Assembly (NCBI GenBank): GCA_003598015.1
Contig: QZKE01000066.1
Span: forward strand, 1 to 64,000
Length of the DNA: 64,000 nt
Direction: 5' to 3'
Source: Actinomycetota bacterium
GTDB lineage: Bacteria > Actinomycetota > Geothermincolia > Geothermincolales > RBG-13-55-18
Shown here: one piece after another, positions 8,634 through 15,930 of the stretch
How positions within the stretch are numbered: position 1 is the first letter of the stretch
Layout: each line of letters starts with the position of its first letter
Translations under genes and position numbers: made by a program
The notes under the pieces: generated by a model
What the model saw: the letters and a program-made list of their open reading frames with translations, nothing else
Told to the model about the DNA's origin: nothing
Databases searched by the model: none

Positions 8634-10142
8634 ATGAATCTATACCAGAATCTCGTGAAGACGGCGGAGAGTAATCCCGATGCCACGGCCCTCTATTTCG
8701 GCCATGACACCATATCCTACGGGGAGCTTCTCGCGCGCACAAACCGCCTGGCCAACGGCCTGCGCGGCCTGGGGCTGGACGAGAACTCCAAGGCGGCCAT
8801 ACTGCTGCGCAACGTGCCCGAATTCGTCATCTCGTACTATGCCGTGCTCTCCCTCGGGGCGACGGTAGTCCCCCTCTGCTATATGTGCCTGGCGGAGGAG
8901 GTGGAGAAGATTGTCTGCGACTCCATGGTCGAGACGCTCATCACCAACTTCGAGTTCGACGACCTCGTGAAGGAACTGCAGAACTCCATGTGCTCCCAGA
9001 TTCACCGCTACATCGTCAAGGATGCGCCGGAACTCGAGGGGGTTATCCAGTACGAGAAGCTGGTCGAGGGACAGCCCGACACTTGCGATGCCGCGGAGCG
9101 GGCCGAGGACGACGTGGCGGTCATCCTCTACGCACCGACATCGTCCAAGGTGGTAAGAGGGTGCATGCTCACCCACAGCAACCTCGACTGGAACACTGAG
9201 GCGATGACCAGGGAGTGTTCCCTGTCCCCGCAGGACGTGATCATGGCGGTATTGCCTTTTTTCGCGGTTTACGGGCAGAGCTGTGTCATGAACTCCGCCG
9301 TTAAAGCCGGCGCGAGCCTGGTGCTGCAGGAGTCCTTCATCCCCGGAGAGGTGCTCAAAGCACTGCAACACGAACAGGTGACCGTGTTTTTCGGCGTGCC
9401 CACGATGTTCGTCTATATCCTCAACCATCCGCTGATCTACCAGTACGACCTGGGGTCGGTGCGTCTGTGGTTCACCGGGGGAGCGCCCTTCCCGCGCGAG
9501 GTCATGGACCGCTGGAACAACGAGCTGGGATCGCGGATATTCGAGGGCTACGGCCTCACCGAAGCCGCGCCCCTGGTCGCCATGCAGCCCCTGGATGGTC
9601 CTTACAAGATCGGTTCCATAGGGGTACCCCCCGAGGGTCTCGAGGTGAAGGCCATCGATGAGGAGGGCAAGGAGCTGGAGCACGGCGATGTCGGGGAACT
9701 GATCGTCAAGGGGCCCAACGTCATGAAGGGGTATTACAACAAGCCGGAGGAGACGGATAAGGTCCTGAAGGACGGCTGGCTCTACACCGGAGACATGGTC
9801 TATATCGACGAGGACGGCTATATATTCATCGTGGGACGCAAGAAGGATCTCATCATCCGGGGCGGCTTCAACATCTATCCCCGGGAGATAGAGGAGGTCC
9901 TGGTCTCCCATCCTCTCATCTCGGAAGCGGCTGTAGTAGGTATACCCAATAAATATCTGGGTGAGGAAGTCAAGGCATACGTCAAGCAGAAACCGGGCTC
10001 CAACCTCACCGAGGAGCAGGTCCTGGAATTCTGCGAGGAGCACCTGCCGTACTACAAAACGCCCAAGTTCATCGTCTTCGTACGCTCCTTTAAAAAAGAC
10101 CCCTCGGGACAGATCCTCAAGGATCTCATAGAGGAAGCCTAG
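8634..10142 (+). CDS. Acyl-CoA synthetase family protein with degenerate catalytic motifs
   Basis: A 502-residue ANL-superfamily (AMP-dependent synthetase/ligase) protein, full length. Downstream motifs are intact: GYGLTEAAP, GWLYTGDM, and the hinge segment GRKKDLIIRGGFNIYPREIE. The ATP phosphate-binding loop, normally YTSGTTGxPKG, reads YAPTSSKVVRG, losing the inner glycines. The C-terminal catalytic lysine of PSGKIL is glutamine (PSGQILK). Both losses argue against normal adenylation. The frame is otherwise undamaged, so this is not an obvious pseudogene. It stands alone, with its own candidate promoter at 8503-8531. It may be a pseudoenzyme, an acyl-CoA-binding or thioester-using relative, or an enzyme with altered nucleotide handling. 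Start ATG 8634 after GGGAGATG. Confidence 0.8.
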   Translation: MNLYQNLVKTAESNPDATALYFGHDTISYGELLARTNRLANGLRGLGLDENSKAAILLRNVPEFVISYYAVLSLGATVVPLCYMCLAEEVEKIVCDSMVETLITNFEFDDLVKELQNSMCSQIHRYIVKDAPELEGVIQYEKLVEGQPDTCDAAERAEDDVAVILYAPTSSKVVRGCMLTHSNLDWNTEAMTRECSLSPQDVIMAVLPFFAVYGQSCVMNSAVKAGASLVLQESFIPGEVLKALQHEQVTVFFGVPTMFVYILNHPLIYQYDLGSVRLWFTGGAPFPREVMDRWNNELGSRIFEGYGLTEAAPLVAMQPLDGPYKIGSIGVPPEGLEVKAIDEEGKELEHGDVGELIVKGPNVMKGYYNKPEETDKVLKDGWLYTGDMVYIDEDGYIFIVGRKKDLIIRGGFNIYPREIEEVLVSHPLISEAAVVGIPNKYLGEEVKAYVKQKPGSNLTEEQVLEFCEEHLPYYKTPKFIVFVRSFKKDPSGQILKDLIEEA

Positions 10143-10940
10143 GGTTCCCGAGCCCGGGGGTAAGTGCTTTCCCGGCCCGGGCTAGCCGAGTCGTCTGCGA
10201 CGAGGCGTATTGCGAGGAGTCCGCGACGAAGCAACCTCGATAGTGCATCACGCATCTCTTTGTAGAGTGCGGCCGGGATGTCCTCGCTCCTCACTCGCAG
10301 TGCAGTATATCCAGGGCGAATCCTTCTTGCGTATATACTGCTCGCCAATGTCGCTTCGGACCAACCCCCGGATCCCGGGTTGTGTTTATTGTGCAGGCTA
10401 TGCCCGGACGCGGTCTGCTGTCCTTGGCGGTTGGATACACTCGGTTCCCTCGTTTGGCCACCCCTTTTTCACCACTACCATAGCTCTCTATACAGCTGGT
10501 AACGGTCTCGCTCGGCGCGCAGCCGGCGGGATAGGAGGAAGAGGCCTCATTTTCATTTGCCCGCACTCGCTACGATACCTTCACCATCAACCGAAATGGG
10601 ATTATCAATCGAGATTGCCGTGTCGCTTCGCTCCTCGCAACACGGTTTTCCACTGCGCGGAAAACCTGGTCCTCCGGGCTGGCGGCAGTGCGGATGGAAG
10701 CTCGGGCCAACCCGCGGATCATGGGATGAGTTTTTTATACGGGCTATGCCCGGGCGTGGTTCTGCTGTCCCTGGCGGTTGGATACACCCGGCCTACCCCC
10801 TTTTCTGCTCCTTGCACTTCACCTCCAGTAAGTTCGTTCTGCCGGACACACCCGACTTCATACTGCGAGGATGCGCAGATATGCTGCATATAGAGTAGAA
10901 TACGGGACGAAGCGTTACCACGAAAACGGGAGATAGCCTG
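10143..10940. other. Non-coding 0.8-kb stretch with a diverged duplicated element
   Basis: No convincing gene. AGCCCGGG (10151-10158) and CCCGGGCT (10176-10183) form an inverted repeat just after the ligase gene without a T tract. A diverged direct repeat of about 95 bp occurs at 10359-10452 and 10704-10800. Both copies contain a CCAACCC-CGGATC block, then GGCTATGCCCGG, then CTGCTGTCC-TGGCGGTTGGATACAC. Open frames across the region have atypical composition and no recognisable domain. Confidence 0.6.
10359..10800. repeat. Two diverged copies (about 95 bp) of an intergenic element
   Basis: Copy one spans 10359-10452 and copy two 10704-10800. Shared words include GGCTATGCCCGG, CTGCTGTCC and TGGCGGTTGGATACAC, separated by substitutions and small indels, so they are homologous but old. 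A shorter resemblance (TTTTATGCAGGCTACGTCCG) occurs near 37897-37916. Confidence 0.6.
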
Positions 10941-11597
10941 TTGTCTTCCCTTATCGACCGGTTGCTGGACTGGCTTATGCCCCTCTTCTCCAACTGGGGC
11001 TACCTCATCGTATTCGCGGGCGTCTTTCTCGAGAGTATCTTCCTGACCGGGTGGATAGCGCCGGGTACGACCGTCATACTCATCGGGAGCTTTTTCGCGG
11101 CCCAGGGGGAGCTCAACATCCTCATGTTGTGGGTTACCTGCGTCGTGGCCGCCCTGCTGGGAGACAATGTCGGTTATTTCATCGGCAGGAAAATGGGCGC
11201 TGAGGCGGCGGAACGTTACAACAGCAAGTCGCGACTGCGCCGCGGCATGCTTAAGAGCCAGGGGTTCTTCCGGCGCTATGGCGGAATCACGGTGCTCTTC
11301 GGGCGCATGTTGTCGGGCGTGGACGCTTTTATACCCGTGACCGCCGGCATGAACGCCATGCCACACTGGAAATACATGGCCTATGACATTCCCGCCGCCA
11401 TGCTCTGGTCCGGCATCTTCTGCGCCTTGGGATATTTTTTCGGCGAGAATTGGCAGGCCATAGACGATGTCATCAGCTGGCTGGGATGGGGTGCACTGCT
11501 GCTGGCAGTCCTGGTCGTCGTCGTGATAGTGCTGGTGAAACGGCGCAAGAAGAGCAGGGAGTCGCTGATGGAGGATGGCGGCGGCATCAAGGATTGA
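10941..11597 (+). CDS. DedA family membrane protein
   Basis: Integral membrane protein of 218 residues. DedA proteins are thought to help move lipid carriers or phospholipids across the membrane and to need proton-motive force. Typical family features are FLESIFLTGWIAPGTTVILIGSFFA near 30-53 (written here as one region, re-entrant hairpin), GDNVGYFIGRKMG and FGRMLSGVDAFIPVTAG (family consensus RF.P..R...P..AG). A hydrophobic helix and a basic tail (KRRKKSR) end the protein. The start is TTG 10941 after GGGAGATAG. It lies just upstream of the antiporter operon but is separated from it by 276 bp. Confidence 0.87.
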   Translation: MSSLIDRLLDWLMPLFSNWGYLIVFAGVFLESIFLTGWIAPGTTVILIGSFFAAQGELNILMLWVTCVVAALLGDNVGYFIGRKMGAEAAERYNSKSRLRRGMLKSQGFFRRYGGITVLFGRMLSGVDAFIPVTAGMNAMPHWKYMAYDIPAAMLWSGIFCALGYFFGENWQAIDDVISWLGWGALLLAVLVVVVIVLVKRRKKSRESLMEDGGGIKD

Positions 11598-11873
11598 CCG
11601 GCAAGTGCCGGGTCAAGTTGCGGGGTTCACTCCTCTTGTCCGCTAGGTCTGATACGGCCAGGGAGGCGCCGGGGGGCGTAGCTTGCGGATCGGGCCGGAA
11701 TACCTCTATATCTTGCCGGAACGATCGAGCCGGGCCAGGAATGCCGAGACGCAAGTCAAACCGGCTGACCCCCGTTTTACTTCCCTTCCCGCCGTGTGCT
11801 ACTATCACGTTAATTTTATGCTGTCTTGACTGTTTAACTTGGGTAAACGCAGTAATTTTCGGGAGACAAGGCA

Positions 11874-12374
11874 TTGTCCGGAGGTTACGCTTTCAGCAAG
11901 AAGCTGTTACTATGCATCCTGCTATTCGCTTTCTGGGTGGCGCTCACCGCTACCCTGGCCCTCTACGACCTGGTGCTCGGGGCCATATGCTCGGCTTTCG
12001 TTGCGGTGATCACCGTCAGCCTGCTGGGACGCGCTCTCGATCCCCGCATAACCCCCATGGTGCTGCTCAGGCTGCCCGTGTTCATGGTGCGGCTGGTCTG
12101 GGAGATAATAAAGGCCAATTACGATGTGGCCAAGATCATTCTCAACCCCAGGCTGCCCATTGATCCCAGGATTGTGGAATACCGCACCTACCTGGCAGGC
12201 GATCTTCCCCGCACGGTCTTTTCGGATTCCATTACCCTCACGCCGGGCACGGTGACGGTGGACCTGGAGGAGGATCTGCTCAAGGTCCACTGCCTCTGCC
12301 CCTACCACGAGGAGGGGCTGTCCGGCCTGGAGGAGATGGTGGCGTGGCTGTTCGGGGAGAAGAGACATGGATGA
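11874..12374 (+). CDS. mrpE: Mrp/Mbh antiporter subunit E (MrpE/MbhA)
   Basis: First gene of a cation/proton antiporter operon, 166 residues. Two or three hydrophobic N-terminal segments precede the cytoplasmic domain with SDSITLTPGTVTVDL, the MrpE hallmark. The start is TTG 11874 after GGGAGACAAGG. It overlaps mrpF by 8 bp. Gene order from here (E, F, G, MbhD-like, MbhE/MrpB fusion, C, D) follows the archaeal Mbh A-H antiporter module more closely than the bacterial mrpABCDEFG order. Confidence 0.9.
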   Translation: MSGGYAFSKKLLLCILLFAFWVALTATLALYDLVLGAICSAFVAVITVSLLGRALDPRITPMVLLRLPVFMVRLVWEIIKANYDVAKIILNPRLPIDPRIVEYRTYLAGDLPRTVFSDSITLTPGTVTVDLEEDLLKVHCLCPYHEEGLSGLEEMVAWLFGEKRHG

Positions 12375-12639
12375 CTTCCTCACCGTCATCGCCTTGATCA
12401 TCAGCCTCAACGCGGTGATCTGCCTCTACCGGGCCGTGATCGGACCGACCACCCAGGACCGCTTGCTGGGCGTGAATATCGTAGGCACCAAGACCCTGGT
12501 GGTAGTGATCCTGATCACTTTTATCCAAGCCGAGAGCTTCTTCCTGGACGTGGCCATCGTCTATGCCCTGCTGCTCTTCGTGGTGACCGTCGCCGTCTCG
12601 CGCTACCTGGAGGCCGAGGGCTGGGAGGAGATGAAGTAG
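12367..12639 (+). CDS. mrpF: Mrp/Mbh antiporter subunit F (MrpF/MbhB)
   Basis: Small three-helix membrane subunit of 90 residues. The segment YRAVIGPTTQDRLLGVN is the conserved MrpF signature (RxxxGPTxxDRxxA). Overlaps mrpE and lies one base before mrpG, so translation is probably coupled. Ribosome site GGGGAGAAG before ATG 12367. Confidence 0.92.
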   Translation: MDDFLTVIALIISLNAVICLYRAVIGPTTQDRLLGVNIVGTKTLVVVILITFIQAESFFLDVAIVYALLLFVVTVAVSRYLEAEGWEEMK

Positions 12640-12640
12640 T

Positions 12641-12970
12641 ATGGCTCAGAACATCGTGGCGGGCGTCTTCTGCTGCATCGGCACCTTCTTCTTCCTGCTG
12701 GGCACCACGGGGCTGGTGCGCATGCCGGATGTCTTCACGCGGCTTCACCCGTCAACCAAGTGCGACACCCTGGGCGCGTGTTCTGTGATCATCGGCATGG
12801 CCGTGTACAGCGGCTGGTCCTGGGACCTCTTGAAACTCGTCCTCATCGCCTGTTTCGTGCTCCTCTCCAGCGCCACCTGCGGGCATGCCATCGGCCGCTC
12901 CGCGCTCAAGAGGGATATCGCATACTGGAGAAAAGACCGTAAGGAAGTGGAAGATGGGCACGGCGCTTAA
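12641..12970 (+). CDS. mrpG: Mrp/Mbh antiporter subunit G (MrpG/MbhC)
   Basis: Small three-helix subunit of 109 residues with the MrpG signature GLVRMPDVFTRLHPSTKCDT (consensus GxxRxPDxxxRxHAxTKxxTLG). The C-terminal tail is charged. It overlaps the next gene (start 12954) by 17 bp. Start ATG 12641 after GGAGGAGATG. Confidence 0.92.
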   Translation: MAQNIVAGVFCCIGTFFFLLGTTGLVRMPDVFTRLHPSTKCDTLGACSVIIGMAVYSGWSWDLLKLVLIACFVLLSSATCGHAIGRSALKRDIAYWRKDRKEVEDGHGA

Positions 12971-13205
12971 CCTCACCTTCCTTGTACTCCTCGTGGCCAC
13001 GGCCCTCCTCGCGGTTTTCGCGCGTGACCTCCTCGCGGCGGTGATCATCTTCTCCGTGTACAGCCTGATCATGGCCCTGATGTGGCAGCGCCTGCAGGCG
13101 CCCGACCTGGCCCTCACCGAGGCCGCGGTAGGTGCTGGAGTGACCGCGGTCCTCTTCGTCGTGACCATCTTCAAGACGCGTCGCAGGGAGGAGGAAGAGG
13201 ATTGA
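12954..13205 (+). CDS. MbhD-like antiporter subunit (DUF4040, MrpA C-terminal type)
   Basis: A protein of 83 residues with three hydrophobic segments, matching the part of MrpA that is a separate protein (MbhD) in archaeal membrane-bound hydrogenases. Conserved segment: AVYSL-type IFSVYSLIMALMWQRLQAPD followed by LALTEAAVGAG. ATG 12954 is chosen because GGAAGTGGAAG precedes it; the frame is open further upstream only because it overlaps mrpG. Its stop overlaps the TTG start of the next gene. Confidence 0.85.
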   Translation: MGTALNLTFLVLLVATALLAVFARDLLAAVIIFSVYSLIMALMWQRLQAPDLALTEAAVGAGVTAVLFVVTIFKTRRREEEED

Positions 13206-13954
13206 AGAGAGTAGTCTCCCTGCTGTTCATAGCCGCGCTGCTCGCCCTCCTCCTCTACGTGGTGGCCAACATGCCTCCCATGGGCGACCCGGAGAATCCC
13301 ACCAATTCCAGTGAGGTCATCAAGCGCTACCTGAACGAAGCGGAGGAGGAGACGCATTGCGAGAACGTGATCACCGGCATCATCCTCAATTACAGAGGCT
13401 ACGATACCATGGGGGAGGTGACGGTCATCTTCTGCGCCCTCGCTGCGGTTCTCGCGGTGCTGGGCAGGGAGAAGCGGGGGAAGATCTACGCCTACGCAGA
13501 CCGCTCCAGGGTGCCGTCCTCAGCTATCGTCAGGACCATGGTGGCCTTCCTGGTGCCCTTCATCATCCTCTTCTCCATCTATACCATCCTGCACGGCGAG
13601 ATCTCACCCGGAGGAGGTTTCCAGGGAGGAGCCATAGTCGGGGGCAGCATGATCATCTTCACCACCATATTCGGCCTCTACGAGTCATCACAGCGCATCC
13701 CGCAGAAATTGCGCGCTCCCCTGGAGGGTTCCGCCGTGATCACTTTCTTCATCGTAGGCATACTGGGCATGGCGGGAGGTGGGAATTTCCTCACCTATGC
13801 CTGGCCCAATATCGCTACGAACCTGCAGCCCTCCGTGGTGACCTGGCTGACCATCCTGGTGGAGATAGGCATAGGCCTCGGCGGTGCCATGGTGCTCATA
13901 TCCATCCTCTTCAGCATGATCCGGGAGGAGGAAGAGATTGCGGTTGCTCCATAA
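13202..13954 (+). CDS. Fused MbhE-like and MrpB (MnhB) antiporter subunit
   Basis: A 250-residue membrane protein that joins two Mbh pieces. Residues about 1-90 resemble MbhE (N-terminal helix, TNSSEVIKRYLNEAEEETHCENVITGIILNYRGYDTMGE region, next helix). Residues about 105-245 are an MnhB domain with FSIYTILHGEISPGGGFQGG, the MrpB signature. TTG 13202 overlaps the stop of the preceding gene (TTGA), which fits coupled translation. In archaea and most mrp operons these are separate or belong to MrpA, so the fusion is mildly unusual. Confidence 0.82.
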   Translation: MKRVVSLLFIAALLALLLYVVANMPPMGDPENPTNSSEVIKRYLNEAEEETHCENVITGIILNYRGYDTMGEVTVIFCALAAVLAVLGREKRGKIYAYADRSRVPSSAIVRTMVAFLVPFIILFSIYTILHGEISPGGGFQGGAIVGGSMIIFTTIFGLYESSQRIPQKLRAPLEGSAVITFFIVGILGMAGGGNFLTYAWPNIATNLQPSVVTWLTILVEIGIGLGGAMVLISILFSMIREEEEIAVAP

Positions 13955-14330
13955 CTACCATTACATTGTGGCCATGCTTCTCTTCTGCATCGGGCTGTAT
14001 ACGGTAATCGTGCGCCGCAATATCATCAAGAAACTCATCGGCCTGAACATCATGGAGACATCGGTATTCCTTTTCTATATATCGCTGGGATACCTGGAAG
14101 GAGGCATCGCTCCCATACGTGTCGGTGGAGCGGATCCCTCCCGCATGGTAAACCCCATACCGCAGGCCCTCATCCTCACGGGCATCGTGGTGGCGGTGAG
14201 CGTGACCGCCCTGGCCCTTGCCCTGGTCATCCTCCTCTACCGCCAGTACGGCACCCTGGACGTGGACCGCCTCTTCCGCGACGAGGAAGTGGAGGAGGAA
14301 ACGGCGGAGGAGAAGGAGGGCACCGCGTAG
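13938..14330 (+). CDS. mrpC: Mrp/Mbh antiporter subunit C (NuoK-like)
   Basis: Three-helix NuoK/MrpC-type protein of 130 residues. The signature KKLIGLNIMETSVFLFYIS and the PIPQALILTGIVVAVSVTA helix are characteristic. An acidic tail (EEVEEETAEEKEGTA) follows. TTG 13938 lies inside the end of the preceding gene and is preceded by GGGAGGAGGAAGAG. It directly abuts the mrpD gene. Confidence 0.9.
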   Translation: MRLLHNYHYIVAMLLFCIGLYTVIVRRNIIKKLIGLNIMETSVFLFYISLGYLEGGIAPIRVGGADPSRMVNPIPQALILTGIVVAVSVTALALALVILLYRQYGTLDVDRLFRDEEVEEETAEEKEGTA

Positions 14331-15815
14331 ATGGGCGCCTATCGCCATTTCCCCATCCTCATGATCACCATTCCTTTGTTATGCGCGGTGCTCATGCCCT
14401 TCCTGGGCTACCTGAGGCAGAAGTGGGTGGCCTGGGCGGCCCTGATCCCGCTGGCCTCCTCCACCATCCTGGGCTTCCTGCTCATCGGCAAAGTCCCACC
14501 CGACGGGTATATCAGCTATCATCTGGGCAACTGGGCGCCTCCCTGGGGGATAGAGGTACGCGTGGATTTCATGGGGCTCTTCCTCATGCTGGTGGTATGC
14601 TGTATCAGCTTCCTGGCCCTCGTCTTCTCCCGGCGCTATATAGAGAGGGAGGTCTCCGGGGGGCGCCTGACCGCCTACTACGTGCTCTTCCTGCTCATGT
14701 CCGGGGCTATGCTCGGTTTCGTGGCCACCGGGGATATCTTCAACCTCTTCGTGTTCATGGAGATCCTGGCGCTGTCCTCCTACGCGCTGGTGGCTATCAC
14801 CGGAAACCGCAACGCCGTGCGCGCCGCCTTCAAGTACGTACTCATGGGCGCACCTTCCTCTATTATGGTGCTGCTGGCCATCGGGTTTCTCTACTCAGCC
14901 ACCGGGACATTGAACATGGCCGACCTCGCGGGACGTATAGCGGAGTCGGGCTACAGCGAGGTGCTTATCGTATCCTTTATCCTCTTCGTCATCGGATTCG
15001 GAGTGAAGGCGGCCCTCTTTCCCCTGCATATGTGGCTTCCGGATGCCCATTCCATCGCGCCCTCACCCATAAGCGCGCTCCTCTCCGGCCTGCTGGTGGA
15101 GGTGGGCGCCTTCGCCATCCTGAGGATAACCTTTTCCGTCTTCACCACGTCCGCGGATAATCTCATGGCGGGAACCCTGGATGCCGTAAGCATATTTGCG
15201 GCCGCGGCGGTGCTTTACGGGGGGATCATGGCCATCATGCAGAAGGACCTAAAGATGATGATCGCCTATTCGACCGTCAGCCATATCGGCTATATCTTCC
15301 TGGGTATAACGGCGTTTACCAGGGAGGGCCTGGCGGGCGCCATGTACCACATGCTCGACCATGGTCTGGCCAAGGCCTGCCTCTTCCTCTGCGCGGGGTG
15401 CTTCATCTACATGAAGGGATACCGGCGCATAGACGAGCTCAAGGGAGCCTGGCGCCAGATGCCCTGGACCTGCTTCGCTTTCGCCCTGGCCTCCATATCC
15501 GTTATCGGCATCCCTCCCACAGCCGGTTTTATCAGCAAGTTCTACCTCATCTACGGGAACTTCACCTCGCAGAGGTGGCCCTACGCGCTGGTGCTCCTGG
15601 TAGGGGCGATACTGGCTGCGGTATACTGCTTCCGTGTGATCTATTACATGTTCTTCCAGCCTGGGAAGGAGGGGGCCTGGGAGGAGAACACCAGGGACGC
15701 CGCTCCCTCCATGCTAACGCCCATCTGGATCCTCTCCCTGGGCACGCTTTTCTTCGGGGTGTTCTCGGGTCTTATAATCGATTCGCTGCTCAAGGCGGCG
15801 CAGTATCTGTTGTGA
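14331..15815 (+). CDS. mrpD: Proton-translocating antiporter subunit, MrpD/MbhH type
   Basis: Polytopic protein of 494 residues (about 14 helices) of the NuoL/M/N-MrpD family. Conserved features include the TM5-region glutamate in NLFVFMEILALSSYAL, the TM7 segment GVKAALFPLHMWLPDAH with its lysine, and the QKDLKMMIAYSTVSHIGYI segment with a lysine and histidine on the translocation path. Starts at ATG 14331 right after the mrpC stop. Its last 54 bp, plus the following junction, are duplicated at 15857-15930. Confidence 0.92.
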   Translation: MGAYRHFPILMITIPLLCAVLMPFLGYLRQKWVAWAALIPLASSTILGFLLIGKVPPDGYISYHLGNWAPPWGIEVRVDFMGLFLMLVVCCISFLALVFSRRYIEREVSGGRLTAYYVLFLLMSGAMLGFVATGDIFNLFVFMEILALSSYALVAITGNRNAVRAAFKYVLMGAPSSIMVLLAIGFLYSATGTLNMADLAGRIAESGYSEVLIVSFILFVIGFGVKAALFPLHMWLPDAHSIAPSPISALLSGLLVEVGAFAILRITFSVFTTSADNLMAGTLDAVSIFAAAAVLYGGIMAIMQKDLKMMIAYSTVSHIGYIFLGITAFTREGLAGAMYHMLDHGLAKACLFLCAGCFIYMKGYRRIDELKGAWRQMPWTCFAFALASISVIGIPPTAGFISKFYLIYGNFTSQRWPYALVLLVGAILAAVYCFRVIYYMFFQPGKEGAWEENTRDAAPSMLTPIWILSLGTLFFGVFSGLIIDSLLKAAQYLL

Positions 15816-15930
15816 AACGAAGGGGGTAGTCGATGCCACGGGACAGCACATCGCCCTTCTCGGGTCTTATAATCGATTCGCTGCTCAAGGCGGCGCAGTA
15901 TCTGTTGTGAAACGAAGGGGGTAGTCGATG
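15762..15930 (+). repeat. Perfect 74-bp direct duplication at the mrpD gene junction
   Basis: 15762-15835 and 15857-15930 are identical: the last 18 codons of mrpD with its TGA, the ribosome site AAGGGGGTAG and an ATG. The 21 bp after copy one (15836-15856) still resemble the beginning of the following gene (both contain ACAGCACAT), so the duplicated unit was about 95 bp. Copy one leaves a leftover 25-codon frame at 15833-15910 (MPRDSTSPF...), probably not functional. Confidence 0.95.

Noticed and set aside
10210-10893. Possible 227-residue protein in the non-coding gap
   Set aside because: Composition rich in Cys, Ser, Arg and Pro, no domain, no ribosome site, and it runs through both copies of the diverged repeat.
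15833-15910. 25-codon gene between the two MrpD-type genes
   Set aside because: It has a ribosome site and ATG only because these were copied in the 74-bp duplication; its sequence is the duplicated tail of mrpD.
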